Assembly: GCF_004331255.1 (NCBI RefSeq)
Contig: NZ_SJOF01000014.1
Location: 31,263 to 95,262 of the forward strand
DNA length: 64,000 nt
From: Acinetobacter sp. ANC 4173
GTDB lineage: Bacteria; Pseudomonadota; Gammaproteobacteria; Pseudomonadales; Moraxellaceae
Reading direction: 5' to 3'
The position numbers and the translations under genes were made by a program. Under the pieces are notes generated by a model. It saw only the letters and a program-made list of their open reading frames with translations. It made no database searches and had not been told where the DNA came from. Within the stretch, counting starts at the first letter, position 1; each line of letters starts with the position of its first letter. Below, one piece after another: positions 1 through 6,995 of the stretch.

Positions 1-236
1 AGCTTAAAAAGAATCTTGGTGTAGAGATTCTTTATGAGCGATGGGATTACCAAGATATTCCTGAAATTCCAGAAGATGACTGTTCAGATTGGTCTAAATG
101 GAAGCCCATCCCATCAGAAGAAGGTTTATTTTTAATAGCAGCTTACGATACTGAAGATGGTCCCGTTTTATGGTGGGCAAAGCCAAGACCTGATCCAATA
201 AAAGAAGTTAAGGAAAGTTTGAAGGAGGTGAAGTGA
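1..236 (+). CDS. Hypothetical protein of the integrated element, 5' end outside the window
   Basis: An open frame enters from the left edge in frame 3 and stops at the TGA at 234-236, giving about 77 residues. It is acidic, with many Asp, Glu, Trp and Pro residues (for example DWSKWKPIP and LWWAKPRPDP). I do not recognise the family. Its stop codon overlaps the ATG of the next gene (TGATG), and an AAGGAGGTG ribosome binding site for that gene lies inside its last codons, so the two are probably co-transcribed and translationally coupled. Placement beside an AlpA-like gene and an integrase suggests an accessory prophage or island gene. Confidence 0.6.
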   Translation, partial: LKKNLGVEILYERWDYQDIPEIPEDDCSDWSKWKPIPSEEGLFLIAAYDTEDGPVLWWAKPRPDPIKEVKESLKEVK

Positions 237-457
237 TGGGATTGTATATATCAACTCCTGAGTTGTTGGATCGATACAGTATTTCCAAGGGCACTTTGAT
301 TAACTGGCGTAGTAAAAAGGATTTTCCTAAACCATTAATCAAAGCACATGGTAAATCAAGCAGTCGCTATGGCATTAAAGCTGTAGCATTATGGGAAGAG
401 AGAAATGGATTGCTTGAGTCGCTTGATATACAGCCTTTAATATCAAATCGTTCATGA
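236..457 (+). CDS. AlpA/excisionase-like helix-turn-helix protein
   Basis: A 73-residue protein. The N-terminal half (STPELLDRYSISKGTLINWR, then a basic segment ending in FPKP) has the shape of the AlpA or MerR-like winged helix found in small phage regulators and excisionases: a helix-turn-helix that picks a site, followed by a short wing. The ATG at 236 is chosen over the GTG at 233 because AAGGAGGTG lies about 6 bases upstream of the ATG. The 3' end overlaps the integrase gene, which runs the other way, by 91 bp. By family it would regulate integrase or excision of the element; that role is inferred. It could also be an unrelated small repressor. Confidence 0.72.
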   Translation: MGLYISTPELLDRYSISKGTLINWRSKKDFPKPLIKAHGKSSSRYGIKAVALWEERNGLLESLDIQPLISNRS

Positions 458-1668
458 TTATCCAATATGGCGCAAAGCTTATAAAACCATTTTTCATAAG
501 CTTGCGCCTGATCACTTAAGTATTCATGTAAGTCATATGTCCCCCATACTGCTGGTAACCCATGACCAAGCATAATTTCACAAATATGCGGTGGTGCAAG
601 TTCCGAGATATGTGTCCGCATTGTTCTGCGCAAATCATGTGTCGACCACTGATCAATACCAACATCAAATATCTTTTTAATACTATTGTTAACATGCACT
701 GGAATAGTTGTTTGAAAGCCCTTCTCTAGTCTGGTGTATTTCTTTCCCTTTAAATTTGGGAAAGCATATTCGCAACTGTCTGGCGATAATGAAAATACAT
801 ACTTTAAAAATGGCACAACCTGAGGAATGATAGGGCGAATAATTGGCTTATTTGTTTTATCACCCATCTTGTGGTTTTCAGGCGGGATATACCAAATATT
901 TTCTTGAAAGTCGAAGTCTGACTTTTTGGCCAAACGTAATTCAGAAACACGGCACCCAAAAAATAGCAGCATAATAATTATGGCTTTGTTTTTTGGTGAC
1001 ATGGCATTATTTCTGAGTGATGCGTGAACCACCCAAAATACTTCTTGTTCTGATAAGTAGCGTGACCGCTTTACTTTCTTTACATTCAGGTCTGCAGCTT
1101 TCAGATGTTGGATAGGTTGATTATTTAACTTACCGTGGATACATCCCCAGCGCATAATCATTTTTAGATTACCTAGAATTTTTACAGCCACTGTTTTTGC
1201 ATTTGTTGTAATCGTAAATAATAATTCGGACCACTCTTGTAGAGACACTTCATCACAGATACGCTTTCCAATACGTGGATAAACATGGATTTCAAAAGCT
1301 CTATAATCATCCTTACATGCCACCTTATTTACACCAATCGTATTAAACCAAATATCGCAAATCTCCTTTACTGTCGGCTGTTTTACATAGTCATCTTCAC
1401 GCTTAAGCTTCAACTGAAGTGGATCCTTGCTTTGATCTAACTCTATTTTATATTTCTGTACCAATATTCTGGCATCTTTCAGGCTCATTAATGGGTATGT
1501 TCCAACATCTATGCGCTTGGCTTTTCCATTAAAGCGATACCGGTACTGGAATACTATTTTTCCTTTTGGTGATATGCGAACAGACAAGGCATCACGATCA
1601 GTTATCACTTCAACTTTATCGCGTACCTTACCGTTATTAGATTTTAACCATGAATCACTTAAAGCCAT
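367..1668 (-). CDS. P4-type tyrosine recombinase (integrase)
   Basis: A 433-residue site-specific recombinase. The N-terminus carries the DUF4102-type arm-binding domain seen in P4-like integrases (LSVRISPKGK, then FQYRYRFNGKAKRIDVGTYPLMSL). A SAM-like core-binding domain is followed by the catalytic domain with Arg about 240 (GCRVSELRL), HDLRR about 344-348, LGH about 367-369 and a nucleophile Tyr in GTYDLHEY about 378, so the active site is complete. The ATG at 1668 (MALSDSW) fits the family start; a TTG at 1713 and an ATG at 1707 lie in frame upstream but have poor ribosome binding sites. It reads into the element, placing the attachment site to its right. It would integrate and excise the element whose other genes lie left of the window. 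Confidence 0.93.
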   Translation of the reverse strand: MALSDSWLKSNNGKVRDKVEVITDRDALSVRISPKGKIVFQYRYRFNGKAKRIDVGTYPLMSLKDARILVQKYKIELDQSKDPLQLKLKREDDYVKQPTVKEICDIWFNTIGVNKVACKDDYRAFEIHVYPRIGKRICDEVSLQEWSELLFTITTNAKTVAVKILGNLKMIMRWGCIHGKLNNQPIQHLKAADLNVKKVKRSRYLSEQEVFWVVHASLRNNAMSPKNKAIIIMLLFFGCRVSELRLAKKSDFDFQENIWYIPPENHKMGDKTNKPIIRPIIPQVVPFLKYVFSLSPDSCEYAFPNLKGKKYTRLEKGFQTTIPVHVNNSIKKIFDVGIDQWSTHDLRRTMRTHISELAPPHICEIMLGHGLPAVWGTYDLHEYLSDQAQAYEKWFYKLCAILDNHERFDIKGCISSDSSNPFLSSHNATALMP

Positions 1669-1706
1669 GTTACGTACCATCCAATGCGCTATAATTCTCA
1701 CGCTCA

Positions 1707-1741
1707 TGTACAAGACAAAAATATGTACACAGATTTGTACA
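1707..1741. promoter_or_regulatory. Cluster of three TGTACA palindromes upstream of the integrase
   Basis: The 6-bp palindrome TGTACA occurs at 1707-1712, 1724-1729 and 1736-1741, that is three copies in 35 bp just upstream of the integrase start. The last two lie in ATGTACACAGATTTGTACAT, an imperfect inverted repeat. Clusters like this often bind a dimeric repressor or recombination accessory protein. No binding protein can be assigned from sequence; the AlpA-like protein is a candidate. Confidence 0.45.
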
Positions 1742-1767
1742 TAATTTTTCTTGAAACGTAAACAAAT

Positions 1768-1784
1768 TTGTTGAACTTTGAAAA
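1768..1784. repeat. Direct repeat, copy 1 (possible attachment-site core)
   Basis: TTGTTGAACTTTGAAAA occurs here and again at 1853-1869. Both copies lie between the integrase start and the first chromosomal gene, where an att site of a P4-like element is expected. The flanks also resemble each other (AGCATTG against ACATTGG). Confidence 0.5.
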
Positions 1785-1852
1785 TATTTAAAAAGCATTG
1801 ATGAATGTAAAAAGTGAATATTTTCAGTGGTTATATGGTTTTTCTATGTACC

Positions 1853-1869
1853 TTGTTGAACTTTGAAAA
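1853..1869. repeat. Direct repeat, copy 2 (possible attachment-site core)
   Basis: Second copy of the 17-bp repeat, 85 bp from the first and ending 18 bp before the TTG start of the phosphatase gene. It may mark the chromosome/element junction, with the other copy an arm site or the trace of an earlier event; which copy is the core cannot be told without the far end of the element. Confidence 0.45.
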
Positions 1870-1886
1870 ACATTGGAGATTATTGA

Positions 1887-2561
1887 TTGGAAAGACCGAT
1901 TATTATTTTTGACATGGATGGAACCTTACTCGATCTTGCTTATGATGACCTGATTTGGAATCAGCTTGTGCCCATTCAGTATGCTGAAGTGCATCAATGT
2001 TCGATCGAACAAAGCAAAGAAGTCCTATTCCAATTCTATCAAGAACATAACCACACTTTAAACTGGTATTCTTCACATTTTTGGTCGACTAAAGTCGGCT
2101 TTGATGTGCTTGCATTACAACAAAAGCAGCAACATAAAGTGAGCCGCCGTGAAGGCTGTATTGAATTATTAGAATATTTGAAAGCCAATCATTATCCGTG
2201 TTGGTTAGCCACCAATGCGGACTGTGCCAGTCTAGAATTCAAACTTGCCCAAACAGGTATTGGGCAATATTTCGATGTAATTTTCAGCAGTGAAACACTA
2301 GGCCACGCCAAAGAATTTACTGCATTCTGGGAAAAGTTACACCAGTTGCATCCTTTTGATGTACAGCAAACTTATTTTGTTGATGACACTGAAAAAGTTT
2401 TACTGGGTGCACAAAAATTTGGATTAAAGCATTTAATTACGATTCAACAGCCCTCATCTACAGGTTTAGTGCGTGAGAAATCTAACTTCCCAATGCTTGA
2501 TAGACTCACCGACTTAATTCCCTTACTTGAACAAGCCGAGGAACAAAAGCAATATGCCTAA
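1887..2561 (+). CDS. yrfG: HAD-family nucleotide phosphatase (GMP/IMP nucleotidase type)
   Basis: A 224-residue HAD hydrolase. Motif I is FDMDGT with Asp9 and Asp11 as nucleophile and acid/base, motif II is the LATNAD segment, motif III the Lys in HAKEF, and motif IV FVDD. The small cap region contains LNWYSSHFW, close to the YrfG subfamily, which dephosphorylates purine nucleoside 5'-monophosphates. Gene order (immediately followed by hslR) is as in enterobacteria, which supports the name. It starts with TTG preceded by GGAG at the right distance. The integrated element lies directly upstream, so its original promoter may have been replaced. Substrate is inferred from family. Confidence 0.85.
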   Translation: MERPIIIFDMDGTLLDLAYDDLIWNQLVPIQYAEVHQCSIEQSKEVLFQFYQEHNHTLNWYSSHFWSTKVGFDVLALQQKQQHKVSRREGCIELLEYLKANHYPCWLATNADCASLEFKLAQTGIGQYFDVIFSSETLGHAKEFTAFWEKLHQLHPFDVQQTYFVDDTEKVLLGAQKFGLKHLITIQQPSSTGLVREKSNFPMLDRLTDLIPLLEQAEEQKQYA

Positions 2562-2994
2562 AGCAGAGCAAAATCTTCCTGCTGAAACTGTACGTATCGA
2601 TAAATGGCTATGGGCTGCACGTTTTTTTAAAACTCGAAGCATTGCCAAATCTGCAATTGAAGGTGGTAAAGTCCATTTCGATGGCGAACGTGTCAAAGTT
2701 TCTAAAGAAGTTCGTGTAGGTATGGAACTTACCATCCAACAAGGTTTTGAGAAAAAAACGGTCGTTGTTAAAGCAATTTCTAATGTGCGTGGCCCCGCCC
2801 CCATTGCTCAGCAATTATATGAGGAAACTGAAGTCAGTTTAGCAAAAAGGGAATTGCTTGCATCACAAAGAAAATTGCATAATCTTGCTCGACCTGATCA
2901 TCGACCTTCGAAAAAAGATCGTCGGCAAATCAGTAAATTTAAACAAGAAAATGATCAGCAATTTGGCCAAGATTGGTCATATAATGATGATTAA
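2554..2994 (+). CDS. hslR: Heat shock protein 15, S4-domain RNA-binding protein
   Basis: A 146-residue basic protein with an N-terminal S4 RNA-binding domain (VRIDKWLWAARFFKTRSIAK, then GGKVHFDGERVK) and a charged C-terminal tail. Hsp15 binds 50S subunits carrying a stalled nascent chain and helps rescue aborted translation. The ATG at 2554 is used rather than the upstream TTG at 2527, because the S4 domain begins about 20 residues into this frame. The start overlaps the end of yrfG by 8 bp, implying coupling. No clear intrinsic terminator follows before the recA leader. Confidence 0.92.
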   Translation: MPKAEQNLPAETVRIDKWLWAARFFKTRSIAKSAIEGGKVHFDGERVKVSKEVRVGMELTIQQGFEKKTVVVKAISNVRGPAPIAQQLYEETEVSLAKRELLASQRKLHNLARPDHRPSKKDRRQISKFKQENDQQFGQDWSYNDD

Positions 2995-3007
2995 ATTAGT
3001 CGCGTCA

Positions 3008-3031
3008 TGTTGTGTCGCACAAGATACAACA
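3008..3031. promoter_or_regulatory. Nested inverted repeats upstream of recA
   Basis: TGTTGTGTC (3008-3016) and GATACAACA (3023-3031) form an inverted repeat with one mismatch (a G-U pair in RNA), and a second perfect one, TTGTG-TCG-CACAA (3010-3022), is nested in it. It lies between hslR and the probable recA promoter. It could be an operator or a weak terminator for hslR (no U-run follows). No E. coli-type LexA box (CTG-N10-CAG) is visible. Confidence 0.45.
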
Positions 3032-3042
3032 GGCATAGAATA

Positions 3043-3067
3043 ACAGAAATAATTCTGTCACTATACT
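3043..3067 (+). promoter_or_regulatory. recA promoter candidate with ACAGAA-N4-TTCTGT palindrome
   Basis: A -10-like TATACT lies at 3062-3067. Just upstream is the perfect palindrome ACAGAA-ATAA-TTCTGT (3043-3058), occupying the place where a -35 box would be; no good -35 hexamer is seen. This fits a promoter needing an activator or controlled by a repressor. Assignment is inferred. Confidence 0.45.
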
Positions 3068-3068
3068 G

Positions 3069-3103
3069 AAGTGGAAAACGTTTGTAATGTAAGACATCCA
3101 CTT
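3069..3103 (+). promoter_or_regulatory. Hairpin in the recA 5' untranslated region
   Basis: AAGTGGA (3069-3075) pairs with TCCACTT (3097-3103), and the inner bases GTTT/AGAC extend the stem. It starts just after the proposed -10 box and ends 39 bases before the recA ATG, so it would sit at the 5' end of the transcript. A structured recA leader affecting expression has been described for A. baumannii; whether this is the equivalent is inference. Confidence 0.5.
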
Positions 3104-3142
3104 TAGGTTAAAAGTAAAGTGACAAAGTTTTGAGGTTGTAAG

Positions 3143-4189
3143 ATGGATGAGAATAAAAGTAAGGCACTCAATGCTGCCCTAAGCCAAATTGAAAAACAGT
3201 TTGGTAAAAATACAGTTATGCGCCTTGGTGACAATACAGTACAAGCTGTTGAAGCCGTTTCAACAGGTTCATTGACACTTGATATTGCACTAGGTATTGG
3301 TGGCTTACCAAAGGGTCGTATTGTTGAAATTTACGGTCCAGAATCTTCAGGTAAAACCACCATGACATTACAAGCCATTGCGCAATGTCAAAAAGCGGGT
3401 GGTACGTGTGCTTTCATCGATGCTGAACATGCACTTGATCCGCAATATGCTCGTAAGCTTGGTGTTGATATTGACAACCTTTTGGTTTCTCAACCCGACC
3501 ATGGTGAGCAAGCACTTGAAATTGCAGACATGTTAGTCCGCTCTGGCGCAATTGACTTAATCGTAGTCGACTCTGTTGCTGCACTTACACCACGCGCTGA
3601 AATTGAAGGTGAAATGGGCGACTCACATATGGGCTTGCAAGCACGCTTAATGAGCCAAGCCTTACGTAAAATTACAGGGAATGCCAAGCGTTCGAACTGT
3701 ATGGTGATCTTTATTAACCAAATCCGTATGAAGATTGGTGTAATGTTCGGTAGCCCTGAAACTACAACAGGCGGTAACGCATTAAAATTCTATGCTTCTG
3801 TTCGTCTTGATATTCGTCGTATTGGTCAAGTTAAAGAAGGCGACGAAATTGTGGGTTCAGAAACCAAAGTTAAAGTGGTTAAAAACAAAATGGCACCGCC
3901 ATTTAAAGAAGCACTTTTCCAGATTCTTTATGGCAAAGGCGTTAACCAGCTAGGTGAATTAGTCGATCTTGCAGTTCAGCAAGACATCATCCAAAAAGCG
4001 GGTGCTTGGTATTCATATCAAAGTAACAAAATTGGTCAAGGTAAAAACAATGTCATTCGCCACCTTGAAGAAAATCCACAATTAGCACAAGAAGTGGAAC
4101 GCATTATTCGTGACCAGTTATTAACAACGGGCGGTGTTGTAGAAGATAAAGAAGAAGAGGATGAATCTGACCTCTTGCTCGATGCTTAA
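3143..4189 (+). CDS. recA: Recombinase RecA
   Basis: A 348-residue RecA. The N-terminal oligomerisation helix is followed by the Walker A motif GPESSGKT at residues 65-72, Walker [11 protein letters not shown] about 138-148, the L1/L2 DNA-binding loops ([20 protein letters not shown] and [14 protein letters not shown]), and an acidic C-terminal tail ([10 protein letters not shown]) that tunes activity. It forms ATP-dependent filaments on single-stranded DNA, drives strand exchange and triggers autocleavage of UmuD-type repressors. The start has AGGTTGTAAG upstream. recX follows after a terminator, so read-through sets the RecX level. Acinetobacter lacks LexA; control here probably involves the palindromes and hairpin upstream. 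Confidence 0.98.
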   Translation: MDENKSKALNAALSQIEKQFGKNTVMRLGDNTVQAVEAVSTGSLTLDIALGIGGLPKGRIVEIYGPESSGKTTMTLQAIAQCQKAGGTCAFIDAEHALDPQYARKLGVDIDNLLVSQPDHGEQALEIADMLVRSGAIDLIVVDSVAALTPRAEIEGEMGDSHMGLQARLMSQALRKITGNAKRSNCMVIFINQIRMKIGVMFGSPETTTGGNALKFYASVRLDIRRIGQVKEGDEIVGSETKVKVVKNKMAPPFKEALFQILYGKGVNQLGELVDLAVQQDIIQKAGAWYSYQSNKIGQGKNNVIRHLEENPQLAQEVERIIRDQLLTTGGVVEDKEEEDESDLLLDA

Positions 4190-4223
4190 AGCGTCTGCTT
4201 CTTAGAATATACCTGTTACACTT

Positions 4224-4245
4224 AAACGCCCTTCGGGGCGTTTTT
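4224..4245 (+). terminator. Intrinsic terminator between recA and recX
   Basis: AAACGCCC-TTCG-GGGCGTTT followed by T residues: an 8-bp stem with a stable UUCG tetraloop. It should end most recA transcripts and leave recX expressed by partial read-through, as in other bacteria. Confidence 0.88.
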
Positions 4246-4264
4246 CAATCTAGATTATAGAATT

Positions 4265-4858
4265 ATGAGCCAATCTAAATTTCCCAAATTGCTTGACTAC
4301 AACAGCTTAAAACAAGAGCTTGGAACTTCTCACCCTGAGCATACACTGCCACCAGATGCAAGCAATCACAATAATGCTGCTATAGAGGCTGAACCTCCTC
4401 AAAATACAGGGCTAACAGGCTCACGCTTACGTTCTTATGCCTTTGCTGTACTTACCCGTAAAGAATTCTCCAAAGCCGAACTGATCGAAAAGCTCGCAAC
4501 CTATGCAGCAAATCGCGAGGAAGTCATTAATCTTGTAAATGAACTATCAGAGCAAAACTATCAAAGCGATCAGCGTGTAGCAGAAATTGTGCTATCGAGC
4601 CAAAAAAGAAAAGGGAAAGGACCACAACGCATCAAATTGGCATTAAAAAACAAAAAAATTAACAGTGAACTCATTCAAGACGAATTGAAAGAAATCGATT
4701 GGGCTGAACAAGCCTATCAACTGAAAATCAAGAAATTTGGTCATGCTGTTGAGAAAGATACAAAACTGAAAGCGAAACAGATACGCTTTTTACAATATAG
4801 AGGATTTGATATGGATGCAATTATGAAGGCAATTAACAAAAAGGAGTTTGAAGATTAA
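4265..4858 (+). CDS. recX: RecA regulator RecX
   Basis: A 197-residue RecX. The three-helix RecX repeats begin about residue 58 (RSYAFAVLTRKEFSKAELIE) and continue through YQSDQRVAEIVLSSQKRKGK and the C-terminal helices. The first 55 residues are a Pro/Asn-rich extension absent from E. coli RecX (about 166 aa). RecX caps RecA filaments and inhibits RecA. It lies 75 bp downstream of recA behind a UUCG terminator. The SRP RNA gene converges on it from the right with only about 26 bp between the ends. Confidence 0.93.
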   Translation: MSQSKFPKLLDYNSLKQELGTSHPEHTLPPDASNHNNAAIEAEPPQNTGLTGSRLRSYAFAVLTRKEFSKAELIEKLATYAANREEVINLVNELSEQNYQSDQRVAEIVLSSQKRKGKGPQRIKLALKNKKINSELIQDELKEIDWAEQAYQLKIKKFGHAVEKDTKLKAKQIRFLQYRGFDMDAIMKAINKKEFED

Positions 4859-4884
4859 TTATAATAAAATGTTATAAAAATAAA

Positions 4885-5003
<119 letters not shown>

Positions 5004-5011
5004 AAGAACAG

Positions 5012-5039
5012 AGTATAGAGATTTTTACTCAAGTTGCAA
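5012..5039 (-). promoter_or_regulatory. Promoter of the SRP RNA gene
   Basis: On the minus strand TTGCAA (5034-5039) and TATACT (5012-5017) are separated by 16 bp and lie about 7 bp before the predicted 5' end. This is a strong sigma-70 promoter, as expected for an abundant stable RNA. Confidence 0.8.
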
Positions 5040-5216
5040 GCCTTTAATCTAGTTTTATATGCCTAAGCTATTCATTTGATTATTTAAAATACAAAAATAC
5101 AGATTTATCACAATTTATCTTCTTCATGTCGGATGAGTTTACTTTAAACATACGACAAGATTGCAAACACTTATTGCTTTTCCCTACCCGAACATTTTAA
5201 ATGTGTTCAAGATGAA

Positions 5217-5279
5217 ATGAATAAAGCCACAAAAACTCAAGGCTTTAAGCAAGTAATACAAAATGGATATGTTTTATGA
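5217..5279 (+). CDS. Possible short upstream ORF overlapping the cpoB start
   Basis: A frame open from about 5145 runs to the TGA at 5277-5279, which overlaps the cpoB ATGATG. The only in-frame ATG is at 5217 and would give MNKATKTQGFKQVIQNGYVL; there is no convincing ribosome binding site. The residues before it (YCFSLPEHFKCVQDE) also look protein-like. It may be a coupling ORF for cpoB, the end of a lost gene, or chance. Confidence 0.25.
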   Translation: MNKATKTQGFKQVIQNGYVL

Positions 5280-6160
5280 TGCAATATAAGCATGCAATTT
5301 ATGCACTCACCTTACTCAGCAGCACTACACTATATGCCAATGTTCCTATCGAAACACGCGGCTTAAGTCAGGGCGATTCAGGTTCAAGTTATAACTCTAC
5401 GAACACCAACTCATCAACACCAGAAGCAGCTGCGCCAACCAATCTAAATTGGCAACTCATGCAAAAAAATCAACAGCTTGAAAATGACATTCGAAGTCTA
5501 CGTGGGCGTCTTGAAGAACAAGAAAATACCATTGAGCAACTTAAAAATGACCTCAACAACCGCTATACCGACTTAGATCAGCGTTTAGAATTATTACAAC
5601 AAAAGGTTGACCCTGACAGTGCCACCCAAACGGAGGATAATCAACAGGATACTTCTCCCAGCTCCAACAGCACCACCTCAACCGCCACTCCAGCAGTAAA
5701 CAATGCTAGCAACCCCACACCTGTAGCAACACCCTCAACCAAAGCCATAAACACGGATATAACAGCCACAGCAAATACCCAACAACAAACTACCGATTTA
5801 GAGAAAGCAGCCTATACAGTCGCATTAGATGCCTATAAACAAGGAGGTGCGAAAAAAGCGATTGCTCCAATGCAAAACTTCATCAAGAATCACCCCAATA
5901 GCGTTTATATTAGTAATGCATATTTTTGGTTAGCAGAATTCAATCTAGCCATCGAACCGACCAACTATACTGAAGCCAAGCGAAATTATAATATTGTGGT
6001 CAACCAATACTCTCAATCTTCCAAAGCAGCTCGAGCACTCTATCAACTATATAGCATAGCCAAAGATGTAGATCGTAATACAGCACTGGCAAATCAATAT
6101 AAAGCTAAACTCTTAAAACAATATCCAAAAAGTGAAGAAGCTGGCTATTTTAAGAAATAA
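5276..6160 (+). CDS. cpoB: Cell division coordinator CpoB (YbgF), periplasmic TPR protein
   Basis: A 294-residue exported protein. A Sec signal peptide (MMQYKHAIYALTLLSSTTLYA, cut before NVPIE) is followed by an Asn/Ser-rich linker, a coiled coil about residues 62-103 (QQLENDIRSLRGRLEEQ), a low-complexity Ser/Thr/Pro/Asn stretch about 110-175, and a C-terminal TPR domain (LDAYKQGGAKKAIAPMQNFI onward). CpoB trimerises by its coiled coil and couples peptidoglycan synthesis to Tol-Pal constriction. Usually it ends the tol-pal operon; here it stands alone between ffs and lpxA. An alternative ATG lies at 5279. Confidence 0.88.
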   Translation: MMQYKHAIYALTLLSSTTLYANVPIETRGLSQGDSGSSYNSTNTNSSTPEAAAPTNLNWQLMQKNQQLENDIRSLRGRLEEQENTIEQLKNDLNNRYTDLDQRLELLQQKVDPDSATQTEDNQQDTSPSSNSTTSTATPAVNNASNPTPVATPSTKAINTDITATANTQQQTTDLEKAAYTVALDAYKQGGAKKAIAPMQNFIKNHPNSVYISNAYFWLAEFNLAIEPTNYTEAKRNYNIVVNQYSQSSKAARALYQLYSIAKDVDRNTALANQYKAKLLKQYPKSEEAGYFKK

Positions 6161-6190
6161 AAAAAAGACACCTTAAGGTGTCTTTTTTTT
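6160..6190. terminator. Bidirectional terminator between cpoB and lpxA
   Basis: AGACACC-TTAA-GGTGTCT flanked by A-run and T-run on the two sides, so it works for cpoB on the plus strand and lpxA on the minus strand. Confidence 0.9.
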
Positions 6191-6199
6191 TACAGCAAA

Positions 6200-6988
6200 T
6201 TAACGCACAATGCCGCGCTCAGACTGTTCTAGAGAGTCAAGTAACAATTGAGCTTCTGCCACCGTAGGCAAAATTTCCTGACGGATACGCTCAATCGCCT
6301 CAACTGTCGTCAAACCTTCTTTATAAATAAGTTTAAACGCTGTACGTAAACCCTGAATTACTTCTTTAGACCAGCCCTTACGACGCATGCCTTCAACATT
6401 CATTGCAAAAGCATGTGCAGGATTACCAGAAGCCATAACATAAGCAGGGACATCTTTCAAAATTAAAGATGCACCACCAATCATGCTGAATGAAGCAAGT
6501 TTACAGAACTGATGGATACCTGAGTTTCCACCAACAATAACGTAATCACCAATGTGAACATGACCCGCCACGCCTACATTATTAGCGAAAATATTGTGAT
6601 CACCCACCATACAATCATGTGCAATATGGGTATTCACCATCAATAAGTTATGACTACCAATTTTGGTCAAGCTCTGATCTTGTACGGTGCCTCGATGTAA
6701 ACTGCAATGCTCACGAATCGAGTTATGGTCACCAATTTCTAACCAAGTTTCTTCACCTTGGTATTTAAGATCTTGACATACTTCGCCAATACTCGCGAAC
6801 TGGAAAATTTCATTATTTTTACCAATACGCGTGTAGCCTCCAACCACAACATGTGAGTGAAGTTTTGTTCCCGCTCCAATTGTGACCTGTGGACCAATAA
6901 TACAATAAGGTCCAATTTGCACATCTGGAGCAATTACTGCCGATGAGTCAATAATAGCGGTTGGGTGAATTAATTCGTTATTGCTCAT
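6200..6988 (-). CDS. lpxA: UDP-N-acetylglucosamine O-acyltransferase LpxA
   Basis: A 262-residue left-handed beta-helix enzyme. Hexapeptide repeats (IGPYCIIGPQVTIGAGTKL and many more) fill the first about 190 residues, followed by a helical C-terminal domain. The catalytic His is in the NTHIAHDC segment. It moves an acyl chain from acyl-ACP to UDP-GlcNAc, the first step of lipid A synthesis, in the cytoplasm. The ATG at 6988 (MSNNELIHPTAII) is the family start; the upstream TTG extension overlaps fabZ and has no homologous look. It is last in the lpxD-fabZ-lpxA group, only 7 bp after fabZ. Confidence 0.97.
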   Translation of the reverse strand: MSNNELIHPTAIIDSSAVIAPDVQIGPYCIIGPQVTIGAGTKLHSHVVVGGYTRIGKNNEIFQFASIGEVCQDLKYQGEETWLEIGDHNSIREHCSLHRGTVQDQSLTKIGSHNLLMVNTHIAHDCMVGDHNIFANNVGVAGHVHIGDYVIVGGNSGIHQFCKLASFSMIGGASLILKDVPAYVMASGNPAHAFAMNVEGMRRKGWSKEVIQGLRTAFKLIYKEGLTTVEAIERIRQEILPTVAEAQLLLDSLEQSERGIVR

Positions 6989-6995
6989 GCCTGCT

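Noticed and set aside
3032..3142. E. coli-type LexA box at recA
   Set aside because: No CTG-N10-CAG operator is present; the palindromes found differ in sequence and spacing.
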